Of a DNA stretch of 12,509 nt, positions 7,101 through 12,509 are shown one piece after another; within the stretch, counting starts at the first letter, position 1; each line of letters starts with the position of its first letter. The stretch comes from Deltaproteobacteria bacterium (GTDB taxonomy: Bacteria; Desulfobacterota; Desulfobulbia; Desulfobulbales; VMSU01): positions 1 through 12,509 of the forward strand of contig JAJSAA010000212.1 of assembly GCA_024274995.1 (NCBI GenBank), in the 5' to 3' direction. A program made the position numbers and the translations under genes. A model generated the notes under the pieces. It was not told where the DNA came from. It ran no database searches and was given only the letters and a program-made list of their open reading frames with translations.

Positions 7101-7210
7101 GCAGCATTTGCCGGCAGACAAAGAATCATAAGCAGAAGCAGTTCAAATAGGGAGAGGGCGGCCTTCTGCCGCCAGCCAGTTTTCCAGGGAGGCAAGGGCA
7201 ATCTCAGCAC
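4169..7210 (-). CDS. secreted M1 metallopeptidase - ChaN - PDZ fusion protein
   Basis: A 1013-residue multidomain protein. An N-terminal signal peptide (hydrophobic 17-32, likely cut after ANA at 36, no lipobox) sends it to the periplasm. Residues about 45-515 are an M1 aminopeptidase-like unit with zinc motif HEILH (282-286) and E304. The usual GAMEN is replaced by GYAMP (256-260). The second His to Glu gap is 17 residues, against 18 in classical M1. Residues about 520-600 are an unassigned alpha/beta segment. About 680-905 is a ChaN-type (DUF399, Tiki/EreA-like) domain with GEMH (693-696) and E724. About 920-1000 is a PDZ domain. M1 enzymes trim peptide N-termini, and ChaN of Campylobacter is a haem-binding lipoprotein. 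What the fusion does is unknown. The GTG start has an AAAGGA site seven bases upstream, lies inside trmFO and gives a 68-bp overlap. Confidence 0.88.
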   Translation of the reverse strand: MLRLPLPPWKTGWRQKAALSLFELLLLMILCLPANAAPTTETAVDYQLLTAFDTAAHLVKGTAEITLPPGAATVVHLDGLRVTAVELDGVEIKPGGPALSIAASTSDRRLIIHYEKEIKSMNDGLVGNSGIVLSDDWYPQLDLPALFHLQAVIPANFLAVSEADSISTESVPNSRLVTFEFSRPLTYLHFIAGPYVERKVSIGNGKSLYTYFFPEDAELAADYLRKGKAYIQRYEKLIGPYPYQRFSIVENRLPTGYAMPTFTLLGQAVVRLPFIVDTSLGHEILHSWFGNAVGVDYAQGNWCEGLTTCLADQSFAAERGQGAAFRKGQLIKFAAVNRELGGAIEDFQGGEASPNPRRIARRAVGYGKASMLFHMLRRKVGDQVFFAALRDFYRRMDGKTAGWRDIEQSFKNAGGGELKYFFEQWLTRKDAPNLKAEDISLNEVDGRLRLKFTIAQTNKVPYRIEVPVVIISDFGQRREMVKLTGKSQKMELTLRQYPLELVIDPDYDLMRTLGVDETPPVWALLAGADKLTVVVAAGKYDLYAPYIKELEHRGAKIIADNEVTDKELAAGSLIFLGPSGVAARGLFANPSYPETGMTVDVHHNPLNPKAMAALIKVANHEELRAGLIKLRHYGKYSYLHFEAGHIKEKRISRAEMGRRYIISVEPRGVALPATVRFNRIVSRIVNKRVIYVGEMHTRYADHKLQLRVVRDLWNRGINLAIGMEMFPRSSQGALDDFVAGKINEAEFLHKSKYFKVWSFDYRLYREILNFARAHLVPVIALNIGKDKVSKVYKDGGISGLVPEEKMALPLNRDLDVPGYRERLADVFQMHSGGPGNMNGFMQAQAIWDEVMARGVAEYLKANPAKHMVVLAGRGHILKDQGIPLRVRRRLGPGLKQAVIINSEGRALNPKEEDFVVFSPEVQLPPRVLMGIVMGWDEKTKEIKIERVSRYSPAARAGIKAGDILLKMADKPVRTTADVKIIMLGEKRGDKLTVLVRRHQLIFGDEELSFTLHL

Positions 7211-8510
7211 GATATTTTCCTTTAAGTTTTTTGGGCAGCCGTTTATCTAACCGGGGGAAGAGACCAAAATTAATATTGGAAGGCTGAAAATGCTTGACCT
7301 CCCGGTTGGTAAGATGGTTAAGCAGAGCACCGTGAGCGGTATCAGCAGGCGGCGCGGTCAGGGGCAGACCAAGGGTTAGGCAGGCGGCATTCCGGCCGCT
7401 TAGAAGGCCCATGGCTGTTGACTCCACATAGCCCTCCACCCCGCTTATCTGCCCGGCTAACAGGAGACCGGGGTGTTCTATAAACTGCAGATAACGATTC
7501 AGCAGCTCCGGAGCCCGCACAAAGGTATTACGGTGAATACTGCCCAGGCGGACAAACTCAGCCCCCTGAAGTCCGGGAATCAGGGAAAAGACCCGCTTCT
7601 GTTCACCATAGGTAAGTTTGGTCTGAAAGCCCACCATATTCACCATGGTGGCCGCCCGGTTTTCCAGACGGAGCTGCACCACGGCGTAGGGTTCCCGACC
7701 GCTGCGGGGGTCGGGCAGTCCAACTGGTTTCATGGGGCCGAAGCGCGGGGTGTTTTCCCCCCGTTCCACCATGACCTCAATGGGCAGACAGCCCTCAAAA
7801 TATTTAGGTTTTTCAAAATCCTTGAAAGGCACCTTATCCGCCGCTTTCAAGGCCCTAATAAAGCAGTTATACTGTTCCTCATCCAGGGGGCAGTTCAGGT
7901 AATCGCCGGGGCCGTCATCATAACGGGAGGCCTGATAAATAATATTGCGATCAAGAGAATCAACGGCGATAATCGGAGCAATGGCATCATAAAAAGACAG
8001 GTAATCCCCGCCGGTGAAACGGGCCAGGGAGGTGGTCAACTCCTCGGTAGTTAGAGGCCCGGTGGCCAGAATAAGGGGAGAGGCCGGATCAAGGCCGCAA
8101 TCAGGGGCCAGCTCCCGCACCTCCTCATTTATAATTTCAATGGCGGGATTTTCCGTGAGCCGCCGGGTAACGGAAGCGGCAAACTGCCGGCGGTCAACGG
8201 CCAGGGCCTTACCCGCCGGTACCCGGCACTCCTCCGCCACCCGCATGAGGAGAGAGCCCATCCGGCGCATCTCCTCCTTGAGCAGCCCCACAGCGGAATC
8301 AAGGGCATCGGAGCGTAAAGAATTACTGCAGACCAACTCGGCGAGTTGCGGCATGGTGTGGGCCGGGCTGAAGCGTTTGGGCTTCATCTCATAGAGCTTC
8401 ACCCGGCAGCCCATCCCGGCTGCGGCCCAGGCCGCCTCACAGCCGGCCAGACCACCGCCTATAATGGTCACCACGGGGGGGGAGTTTATCCCGCCTTCAT
8501 CCTTCATCAT
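7143..8510 (-). CDS. trmFO: methylenetetrahydrofolate-tRNA-(uracil-5-)-methyltransferase TrmFO
   Basis: A 455-residue cytosolic flavoprotein. It uses 5,10-methylenetetrahydrofolate and reduced FAD to make 5-methyluridine at position 54 of tRNA. The N-terminal dinucleotide fold has GGGLAG (18-23). The family-typical stretch ELVCSNSLRSD carries C61, and FEGCLPIEVM carries C241, which correspond to the two conserved functional cysteines. The C-terminal block SGVEGYVESTAMGLL (356-370) is the second FAD-binding region. Length is normal for the family. The ATG at 8510 has an AAAGG site and lies 14 bases after adk. A second ATG follows immediately at codon 2. The 3' end carries the ribosome site and start of the M1-ChaN-PDZ gene in another frame. 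Confidence 0.96.
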   Translation of the reverse strand: MMKDEGGINSPPVVTIIGGGLAGCEAAWAAAGMGCRVKLYEMKPKRFSPAHTMPQLAELVCSNSLRSDALDSAVGLLKEEMRRMGSLLMRVAEECRVPAGKALAVDRRQFAASVTRRLTENPAIEIINEEVRELAPDCGLDPASPLILATGPLTTEELTTSLARFTGGDYLSFYDAIAPIIAVDSLDRNIIYQASRYDDGPGDYLNCPLDEEQYNCFIRALKAADKVPFKDFEKPKYFEGCLPIEVMVERGENTPRFGPMKPVGLPDPRSGREPYAVVQLRLENRAATMVNMVGFQTKLTYGEQKRVFSLIPGLQGAEFVRLGSIHRNTFVRAPELLNRYLQFIEHPGLLLAGQISGVEGYVESTAMGLLSGRNAACLTLGLPLTAPPADTAHGALLNHLTNREVKHFQPSNINFGLFPRLDKRLPKKLKGKYRAEIALASLENWLAAEGRPLPI

Positions 8511-8524
8511 GCCGCCTTTCTCCC

Positions 8525-9172
8525 TTACAGCCCCAGCTTTTCTTTAATGGCGTTAACCACATCGTCACTGGAGATACAGGGGATATTCTGGAATTTACCT
8601 TCTTTCTCGTAAAAGCCTATGAGGGGAGCCGTTTTCTCGTTATAGGTCTCGAGACGATGACTGATGGCCTCCTCGGTTTCGTCATCCCGCTGAATAACCG
8701 GGCTACCGCATTTATCACAGACACCCTCCACCTTGGTGGGGTTGCTTTTGACGTTATAGATAGCCTGACAGTCGGGGTTGCTGCAGGTTCTTCTCGTGCA
8801 TAAGCGGTCAAGAATAACATCACGCGGCACGTCAATGTTCACTACCATATCAAGATCAATATTGATCCGGGCCATTAATTTTTTCAACTCCTCAGCCTGG
8901 GGAATGGTACGCGGGAAACCATCTAAGAGAAAACCCTTTTGGCAGTCTGGCTCCTGCAGCCGTTTCTCCATCATTCCCATGATAACGGAATCCGGCACCA
9001 GATCACCGGCATCCATGTATCTCTTGGCGTCTTTACCAAGCTCGCTGCCGGCCCGCACCTCAGCCCGCAGGATATCACCGGTGGAAATCTGTACTGAGCC
9101 GTCTAAAGCGGTTAATAATTTAGCGACCGTACCTTTACCGGCACCGGGGGCGCCTAATAGCATTACCTTCAT
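8525..9172 (-). CDS. adk: adenylate kinase
   Basis: A 215-residue cytosolic enzyme that interconverts ATP + AMP and 2 ADP. P-loop GAPGAGKGT lies at 7-15, the AMP-binding STGD at 30-33, and DGFPRT at 84-89. It is the long form with a LID domain (about 125-162) holding four cysteines, C130, C135, C152 and C155, as in zinc-binding adenylate kinases. The first pair is spaced CxxxxC rather than the more common CxxC. The ATG at 9172 has an AGGAG site. It is the first gene of the minus-strand row and diverges from pepF across a 261-bp gap. No convincing minus-strand promoter was found there. A TAGTAT-type -10 near 9240 lacks a good -35. Confidence 0.97.
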   Translation of the reverse strand: MKVMLLGAPGAGKGTVAKLLTALDGSVQISTGDILRAEVRAGSELGKDAKRYMDAGDLVPDSVIMGMMEKRLQEPDCQKGFLLDGFPRTIPQAEELKKLMARINIDLDMVVNIDVPRDVILDRLCTRRTCSNPDCQAIYNVKSNPTKVEGVCDKCGSPVIQRDDETEEAISHRLETYNEKTAPLIGFYEKEGKFQNIPCISSDDVVNAIKEKLGL

Positions 9173-9258
9173 TGTACTCTCCTGATCTATTGTTGATTAA
9201 AAAAATGATTACCGCAACACAGCGGAAAATCTTTTAATATACTACATCCAGGGCCGAA

Positions 9259-9277
9259 GAACAGTTATTTTTGTAAC
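9259..9277 (+). repeat. 19-bp intergenic motif, copy 2
   Basis: GAACAGTTATTTTTGTAAC matches the minus strand at 135-153 in 18 of 19 bases. It ends 40 bases upstream of the sigma-54 -24 element before pepF, about 75 bases from the expected transcription start. Enhancer-binding proteins of the NtrC type bind upstream at about this distance or farther. A shorter relative (GAACAGTTA...GTAAC) follows pepF at 11268-11289. Confidence 0.45.
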
Positions 9278-9311
9278 CCCGCCCCGGCCCAACGCCAAGG
9301 GCGACCCACCT

Positions 9312-9339
9312 TTGATCTGGCTATCTTATTGCATATAAC
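9312..9339 (+). promoter_or_regulatory. alternative sigma-70 promoter candidate for pepF
   Basis: TTGATC (9312-9317, four of six to consensus) and TATAAC (9334-9339, five of six) are separated by 16 bases. It overlaps the sigma-54 candidate, so at most one need be real, or the two may be used in different conditions. Confidence 0.3.
9318..9333 (+). promoter_or_regulatory. sigma-54 -24/-12 promoter candidate upstream of pepF
   Basis: TGGCTATCTTATTGCA fits TGGCAC-N5-TTGCW with the exact GG-N10-GC spacing, an intact TGGC and an intact TTGCA. Two bases of the -24 block differ. Transcription would start near 9344, leaving a leader of about 90 bases before the pepF ATG. An NtrC-family activator is encoded in the same window and a shared motif lies upstream at 9259-9277. 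Confidence 0.4.
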
Positions 9340-9433
9340 GTATAAAGATATACCATCTCAGCGGATTATCAAATAACGAAAATACCGAAAAATCAGTAAT
9401 TCTGGCGATCAAATCGAACAGGGAGAGAACAAA

Positions 9434-11224
9434 ATGAGTACGGAGTTGAACAAACGACTGCAAACTTTAGAGATTATATGGCGTTTAACCGATCTTTACA
9501 AGGGCCTGGATGATCCCCGTATCGAGGAGGACATCACCCATTGCCGCCAGGAGGCAGAGGACATTGAAAAGCAGTATAAAGGCCGAGTGGCTAAGCTGTC
9601 AGCGGAAGACATGCTGCACCTCACCCGGCGCCTCGAGGAACTGGCCGTCCACCGCGGCCGCCTCAGCACCTTTGCCTTTTTGAATTTCACCACCCAGACC
9701 CCCAACCCTAAGGCCGGGGCATTCCTGCAGAGAATCCGCGAGGAAGGCAGCCGTATCGGACGGTGTACGGTTTTTTTTGAATTAGAATGGGGCGCCGTGA
9801 ATAACGAGGCAGCCGAGATAATTTTAAACAGCCCCATCTTAAGCGCCTACCACCATTATCTCTCCACCATCAGGCGCTACGCCCCCCATCTCCTGAGCCA
9901 GGTGGAAGAGAGACTGCTCATAGAGATTGCCCCGGTGGGCCGCAGTTCATGGGTGCTGCTCTTTGAAAAAATAATGGGCCAGCTCAAATTCGGCGACCAG
10001 CAGCGCGGCGAAGAAGAGGTACTCTCCGACCTCTACAGCCCGGAGCGTGAAGTACGCCGCCAGGCCGCCGCCGATCTCACCGCCGGTCTCAAGGCCAATC
10101 TCCACATCTTCACTCATATCACCAATACCCTGCTGGCCGACAAGATGATTGACGACCGTCTGCGTAATTACCCCTCCTGGATCAGCTCCATGAATCTCTA
10201 TAACGAGCTGGAGAATAAAACCGTGTCTACCCTGATCAGCGCTGTAATCAGCCGTTATGATCTGGTAAGCCGCTACTATAAATTCAAGGCCGGACTTTTA
10301 GAACTCCCCCGGCTGGAGGATTATGACCGCTACGCCCCCCTGCCCCATCTCCCCGGCAACGAGGTGAGCTGGCCCGAAGCCAGGGATCTGGTTCTGCGGG
10401 CCTTCGGCGATTTTTCTCCCCAGATGGCCGAGATTGCGGCCCTCTTCTTTGAGCGCCAGTGGATCCACGCCCCCATCCTGGATGGTAAACAGGGCGGGGC
10501 CTTTGCCCACCCCTGCACCCCCGAGGTTCACCCCTATGTCATGGTCAATTACACCGGCAATCTCCGGGATGTCTCCACCATTGCCCACGAGCTGGGACAC
10601 GGTATCCACCAGCACCTCGCGGCCCCCCGCGGCTATTACAACAGCGACACCCCCCTCGTCCTGGCCGAGACCGCCTCGGTATTTGCCGAATTACTGCTCT
10701 TTAACCACCAGTTATCCCTCATCGACAACCGGGATGAACGTACAGCCTTTATCAGTCAGAAGCTGGAGTCGATCTTTGCCACCGTCTTTCGCCAGACCGC
10801 TATGAACCGCTTTGAGGAACTCAGCCATAACGGCCGGCGGGAACGGAATGAATTATCGGCCGAGGAGTTATCCCGCCTCTGGCTTACCACCCAGGAGGAG
10901 ATGTTCCAGGGCAGTGTAAATTTAAGCGAAGATTATGGCATCTGGTGGTCATATATCCCCCATTTTCTGCGTACCCCCGGCTACGTTTATTCCTACGCCT
11001 TCGGCGAATTACTGGTACTGGCCCTTTACAATCTCTACAAGGAACAGGGAGCGGCCTTTGTCCCCAAATATATTGCCTTATTAGAGGCCGGCGGCAGTTC
11101 ATCCCCCTATGATCTTCTGCGCCCCTTTGGGATTGATCTCGATGATAAGGAATTCTGGCTGGGCGGCCTGCGGGTAATTGAAGATATGATGGATGAAATA
11201 GACGGAAACAAAATAACTGTTTAA
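9434..11224 (+). CDS. pepF: oligoendopeptidase F, M3 family zinc metallopeptidase
   Basis: A 596-residue cytosolic peptidase with no signal peptide. M3B enzymes cut short peptides internally and help recycle oligopeptides. The N-terminal helical half (about 1-200) leads to the catalytic part with the HELGH motif at 385-389 and the third zinc ligand E412 in LAETAS. Family-typical segments are HPYVMVNYTGN (366-376) and the tyrosine-rich GYVYSYAFG (516-524), which supplies substrate-binding tyrosines. Length is typical. The ATG has GGGAG eight bases upstream. It is the only complete plus-strand gene here, divergent from adk, and appears monocistronic because a hairpin and a 517-bp gap follow. 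A sigma-54 promoter candidate suggests regulated expression. The assignment is firm; the pepF symbol is by family. Confidence 0.93.
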   Translation: MSTELNKRLQTLEIIWRLTDLYKGLDDPRIEEDITHCRQEAEDIEKQYKGRVAKLSAEDMLHLTRRLEELAVHRGRLSTFAFLNFTTQTPNPKAGAFLQRIREEGSRIGRCTVFFELEWGAVNNEAAEIILNSPILSAYHHYLSTIRRYAPHLLSQVEERLLIEIAPVGRSSWVLLFEKIMGQLKFGDQQRGEEEVLSDLYSPEREVRRQAAADLTAGLKANLHIFTHITNTLLADKMIDDRLRNYPSWISSMNLYNELENKTVSTLISAVISRYDLVSRYYKFKAGLLELPRLEDYDRYAPLPHLPGNEVSWPEARDLVLRAFGDFSPQMAEIAALFFERQWIHAPILDGKQGGAFAHPCTPEVHPYVMVNYTGNLRDVSTIAHELGHGIHQHLAAPRGYYNSDTPLVLAETASVFAELLLFNHQLSLIDNRDERTAFISQKLESIFATVFRQTAMNRFEELSHNGRRERNELSAEELSRLWLTTQEEMFQGSVNLSEDYGIWWSYIPHFLRTPGYVYSYAFGELLVLALYNLYKEQGAAFVPKYIALLEAGGSSSPYDLLRPFGIDLDDKEFWLGGLRVIEDMMDEIDGNKITV

Positions 11225-11230
11225 TCTTTG

Positions 11231-11294
11231 GTAACTCTTCGGCATGGATCCAATATAAAGTCATGCCGAACAGTTACAATAAAGGTAACTTTTT
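11231..11294 (+). terminator. hairpin cluster after pepF, possible terminator with alternative pairing
   Basis: GTAACTCTTCGGCATG (11231-11246) pairs with 11262-11277 at 15 of 16 positions, with one C-C mismatch and a 15-base loop. The right arm end AGTTAC (11272-11277) can instead pair with GTAACT at 11285-11290, which runs straight into five T residues (11290-11294). The long stem has no U-tract of its own; the short one is weak. It probably ends pepF transcription, but it is not a textbook terminator. Confidence 0.45.
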
Positions 11295-11570
11295 AGCTGC
11301 ACTCCATATTCGCTCATTTATTTTTTTAGCAGAACCAACCAATCAGCAAAATCGCCAGCCACGGCATTCAGCTATTTAAATCAGCGCAGAATCCGCATCA
11401 ACATAACAGCGCCTGAAAGTTTACCGGCAGCAGTCAGGCAGGCGCCTTGTCACAATATGTCACCTTCTGAATCATATCAAGCATAGCCTCTCGTCATCAA
11501 TATTCAGGTAAAATACTGGCCAATATTTTAAAATTACGCGGATAATATTTTTTTTGCAATGTTGCATTGC

Positions 11571-11600
11571 TGGACATTCTTTAACAGAATTTGATAGTAT
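11571..11600 (+). promoter_or_regulatory. weak promoter candidate for cas6
   Basis: TGGACA (11571-11576, five of six to the -35 consensus), 18 bases, then TAGTAT (11595-11600, four of six to the -10). It lies about 140 bases before the cas6 ATG. The region is AT-rich, so chance matches are easy. Confidence 0.2.
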
Positions 11601-11741
11601 TATTTTAGCTCAAGAGAGAACTAAACATAAACAGAAAACGTAACTTTCAGGCATCACGCTGAATAGTCGTTTCATTCAATAAATCATCATGCAAGTTCCC
11701 AGAAAACTAAACAAAATATTCCTGCTCCGCGGAGGGCCCAA

Positions 11742-12509
11742 ATGCGTACCGGCGAATACACCTTTCAATGTCAATTTACAAGTATGGCAATTCTCCCCAA
11801 ATTTAAGGGGTCAACGCTGCGGGGCGCTTTTGGCCACGCGCTGAAACGTATCACCTGCGCGCTTCGCCGCCAGGAATGCATTTCCTGCCTCCTCAGCAAT
11901 ACCTGCGCCTATGCTTTTCTTTTCGAGGTAAAAAAAACCGGAACCGTGGAATCGGAATCACTCCGTTCCGCCCAACGTCCCCATCCTTATGTGATTGTGC
12001 CGCCCGATGATGAAAAAAGGGAATACCAGCCGGGTGAACCGTTGACCTTCAAAATTATTCTCTTCGGCCGGGCCAACGACTATCTGCCCCATGTTCTTTG
12101 CGCCGTTCAGGATATGGGAAAAAACGGCCTTGGCAAAAAAAACACGAACCAGGGGCAGTTTACAACAGAAAACGTTCTGCAGAACAGGCGGATTATCTTT
12201 GCCGGCGGCACCCTTAAAAGCCACGATTCCGTACCTAATATCGTTCTTGAACAGCCATCCGGCATCGCCGGCCGCCGCCTGCGGCTCCAGTTCCTGACGC
12301 CTCTGCGCTTGAAATACGCTAATGAATTCAAAAAAGCGCTTCCCTTTCATGTCATCATCCGCGCCGCTTTGAGGCGGTATTCCACCCTCGAAACAATATA
12401 TGGAGACGGTGCTCCTGATCTTGATTTCAAGGGGATAGCGGCCCGCGCCACCAAGATCGAAACAATTGAGTCCTCCAGCCGCTGGGTCGATATAAACCGT
12501 TACAGCAAC
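11742..12509 (+). CDS. cas6: CRISPR pre-crRNA processing endoribonuclease Cas6, 5' part (cut by window edge)
   Basis: The first 256 codons of a gene that continues past the window; the frame is open throughout. The protein belongs to the Cas6 branch with a C-terminal RAMP domain (PF10040-type), which cuts CRISPR precursor RNA within the repeat. Seen here are the N-terminal LRGAFGHALKRITC block (26-39), a four-cysteine cluster C39, C46, C49 and C55 that may bind metal, the AYAFLFE segment (56-62), and the second RAMP fold region with LRLQFLTPLRLKY (180-192). The end, DINRYSN, matches the start of the conserved RYSxRQ region, so the glycine-rich loop lies beyond the edge. The ATG is chosen because GGAGGG sits five bases upstream and no other in-frame ATG follows the stop at 11664. 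The gene stands alone here, so other cas genes or an array, if any, lie to the right. Confidence 0.85.
   Translation, partial: MRTGEYTFQCQFTSMAILPKFKGSTLRGAFGHALKRITCALRRQECISCLLSNTCAYAFLFEVKKTGTVESESLRSAQRPHPYVIVPPDDEKREYQPGEPLTFKIILFGRANDYLPHVLCAVQDMGKNGLGKKNTNQGQFTTENVLQNRRIIFAGGTLKSHDSVPNIVLEQPSGIAGRRLRLQFLTPLRLKYANEFKKALPFHVIIRAALRRYSTLETIYGDGAPDLDFKGIAARATKIETIESSSRWVDINRYSN

Larger units (their letters stand above)
11225..11741. other. AT-rich gap between pepF and cas6, no gene seen
   Basis: I see no supported coding region here. It holds the hairpin group after pepF (11231-11294), a GCGCCTG/CAGGCGC dyad (11409-11415 with 11439-11445), a T8 run at 11548-11555 followed by a short GCAATG/CATTGC hairpin (11556-11570), and the cas6 upstream region. 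I looked for direct repeats of CRISPR size and found none. Its composition is clearly more AT-rich than the flanking genes. Confidence 0.6.

Noticed and set aside
7473..8054. Plus-strand open frame of 193 codons antisense to trmFO
   Set aside because: It is a shadow of trmFO with no independent coding evidence.
11556..11570. GCAATG/CATTGC hairpin beside a T8 run as a terminator
   Set aside because: The T-run precedes the hairpin on the plus strand, and on the minus strand the hairpin is followed by A residues, so neither orientation gives a U-tract.
11225..11741. Possible CRISPR leader or degenerate repeats before cas6
   Set aside because: No repeated unit of 20 bases or more was seen. The partial likeness between 11231-11245 and 11640-11654 (GTAACT...TTC.GGCAT) is too short and occurs once.

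Overview
This looks like a bacterial chromosome segment, most likely from a Desulfobacterota-type organism (Desulfobulbales-like is my best guess, from recall of protein style, not from a search). Supporting traits are the FAD/folate enzyme TrmFO rather than TrmA, a zinc-LID adenylate kinase, an NtrC-type two-component pair that works with sigma-54, a 4Fe-4S uracil-DNA glycosylase-like protein, and a periplasmic protein that joins an M1 peptidase, a ChaN domain and a PDZ domain.

Layout. Positions 1-176 are an AT-rich gap that holds a plus-strand terminator, a near-palindrome and a repeated 19-bp motif. From 9172 down to 177 six genes run on the minus strand: adk, trmFO, the M1-ChaN-PDZ protein, a UDG-like gene, a histidine kinase and an NtrC-family response regulator. 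Spacings are tight or overlapping (trmFO/M1 overlap by 68 bp, kinase/regulator by 29 bp). The one large gap, between the M1-ChaN-PDZ gene and the UDG-like gene, is explained by a 272-bp MITE-like insertion at 3871-4142, with imperfect 17-bp terminal inverted repeats and an exact 7-bp target duplication (CCGAATT). Divergent from adk, pepF (an M3 oligoendopeptidase F) runs on the plus strand from 9434 behind a good sigma-54 -24/-12 candidate. A 517-bp AT-rich gap follows, then the 5' part of a Cas6 endoribonuclease gene (11742 to the window edge), which marks the border of a CRISPR-Cas locus lying mostly outside the window.

How it fits together. adk and trmFO are housekeeping genes (nucleotide balance, tRNA m5U54). 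The M1-ChaN-PDZ protein is probably secreted to the periplasm. The kinase is membrane bound with an extracytoplasmic sensor, and its partner regulator would activate sigma-54 promoters. A 19-bp motif occurs in nearly identical form (18/19) on opposite strands beside the regulator gene (135-153) and upstream of the pepF sigma-54 candidate (9259-9277). This suggests, but does not prove, a small local regulon. The clearest new items are the MITE-like element, which also created a false upstream start for the UDG-like gene, the shared motif plus sigma-54 arrangement, the loss of motif A in the UDG-like protein, and the M1-ChaN-PDZ fusion. No CRISPR array is visible in the window.
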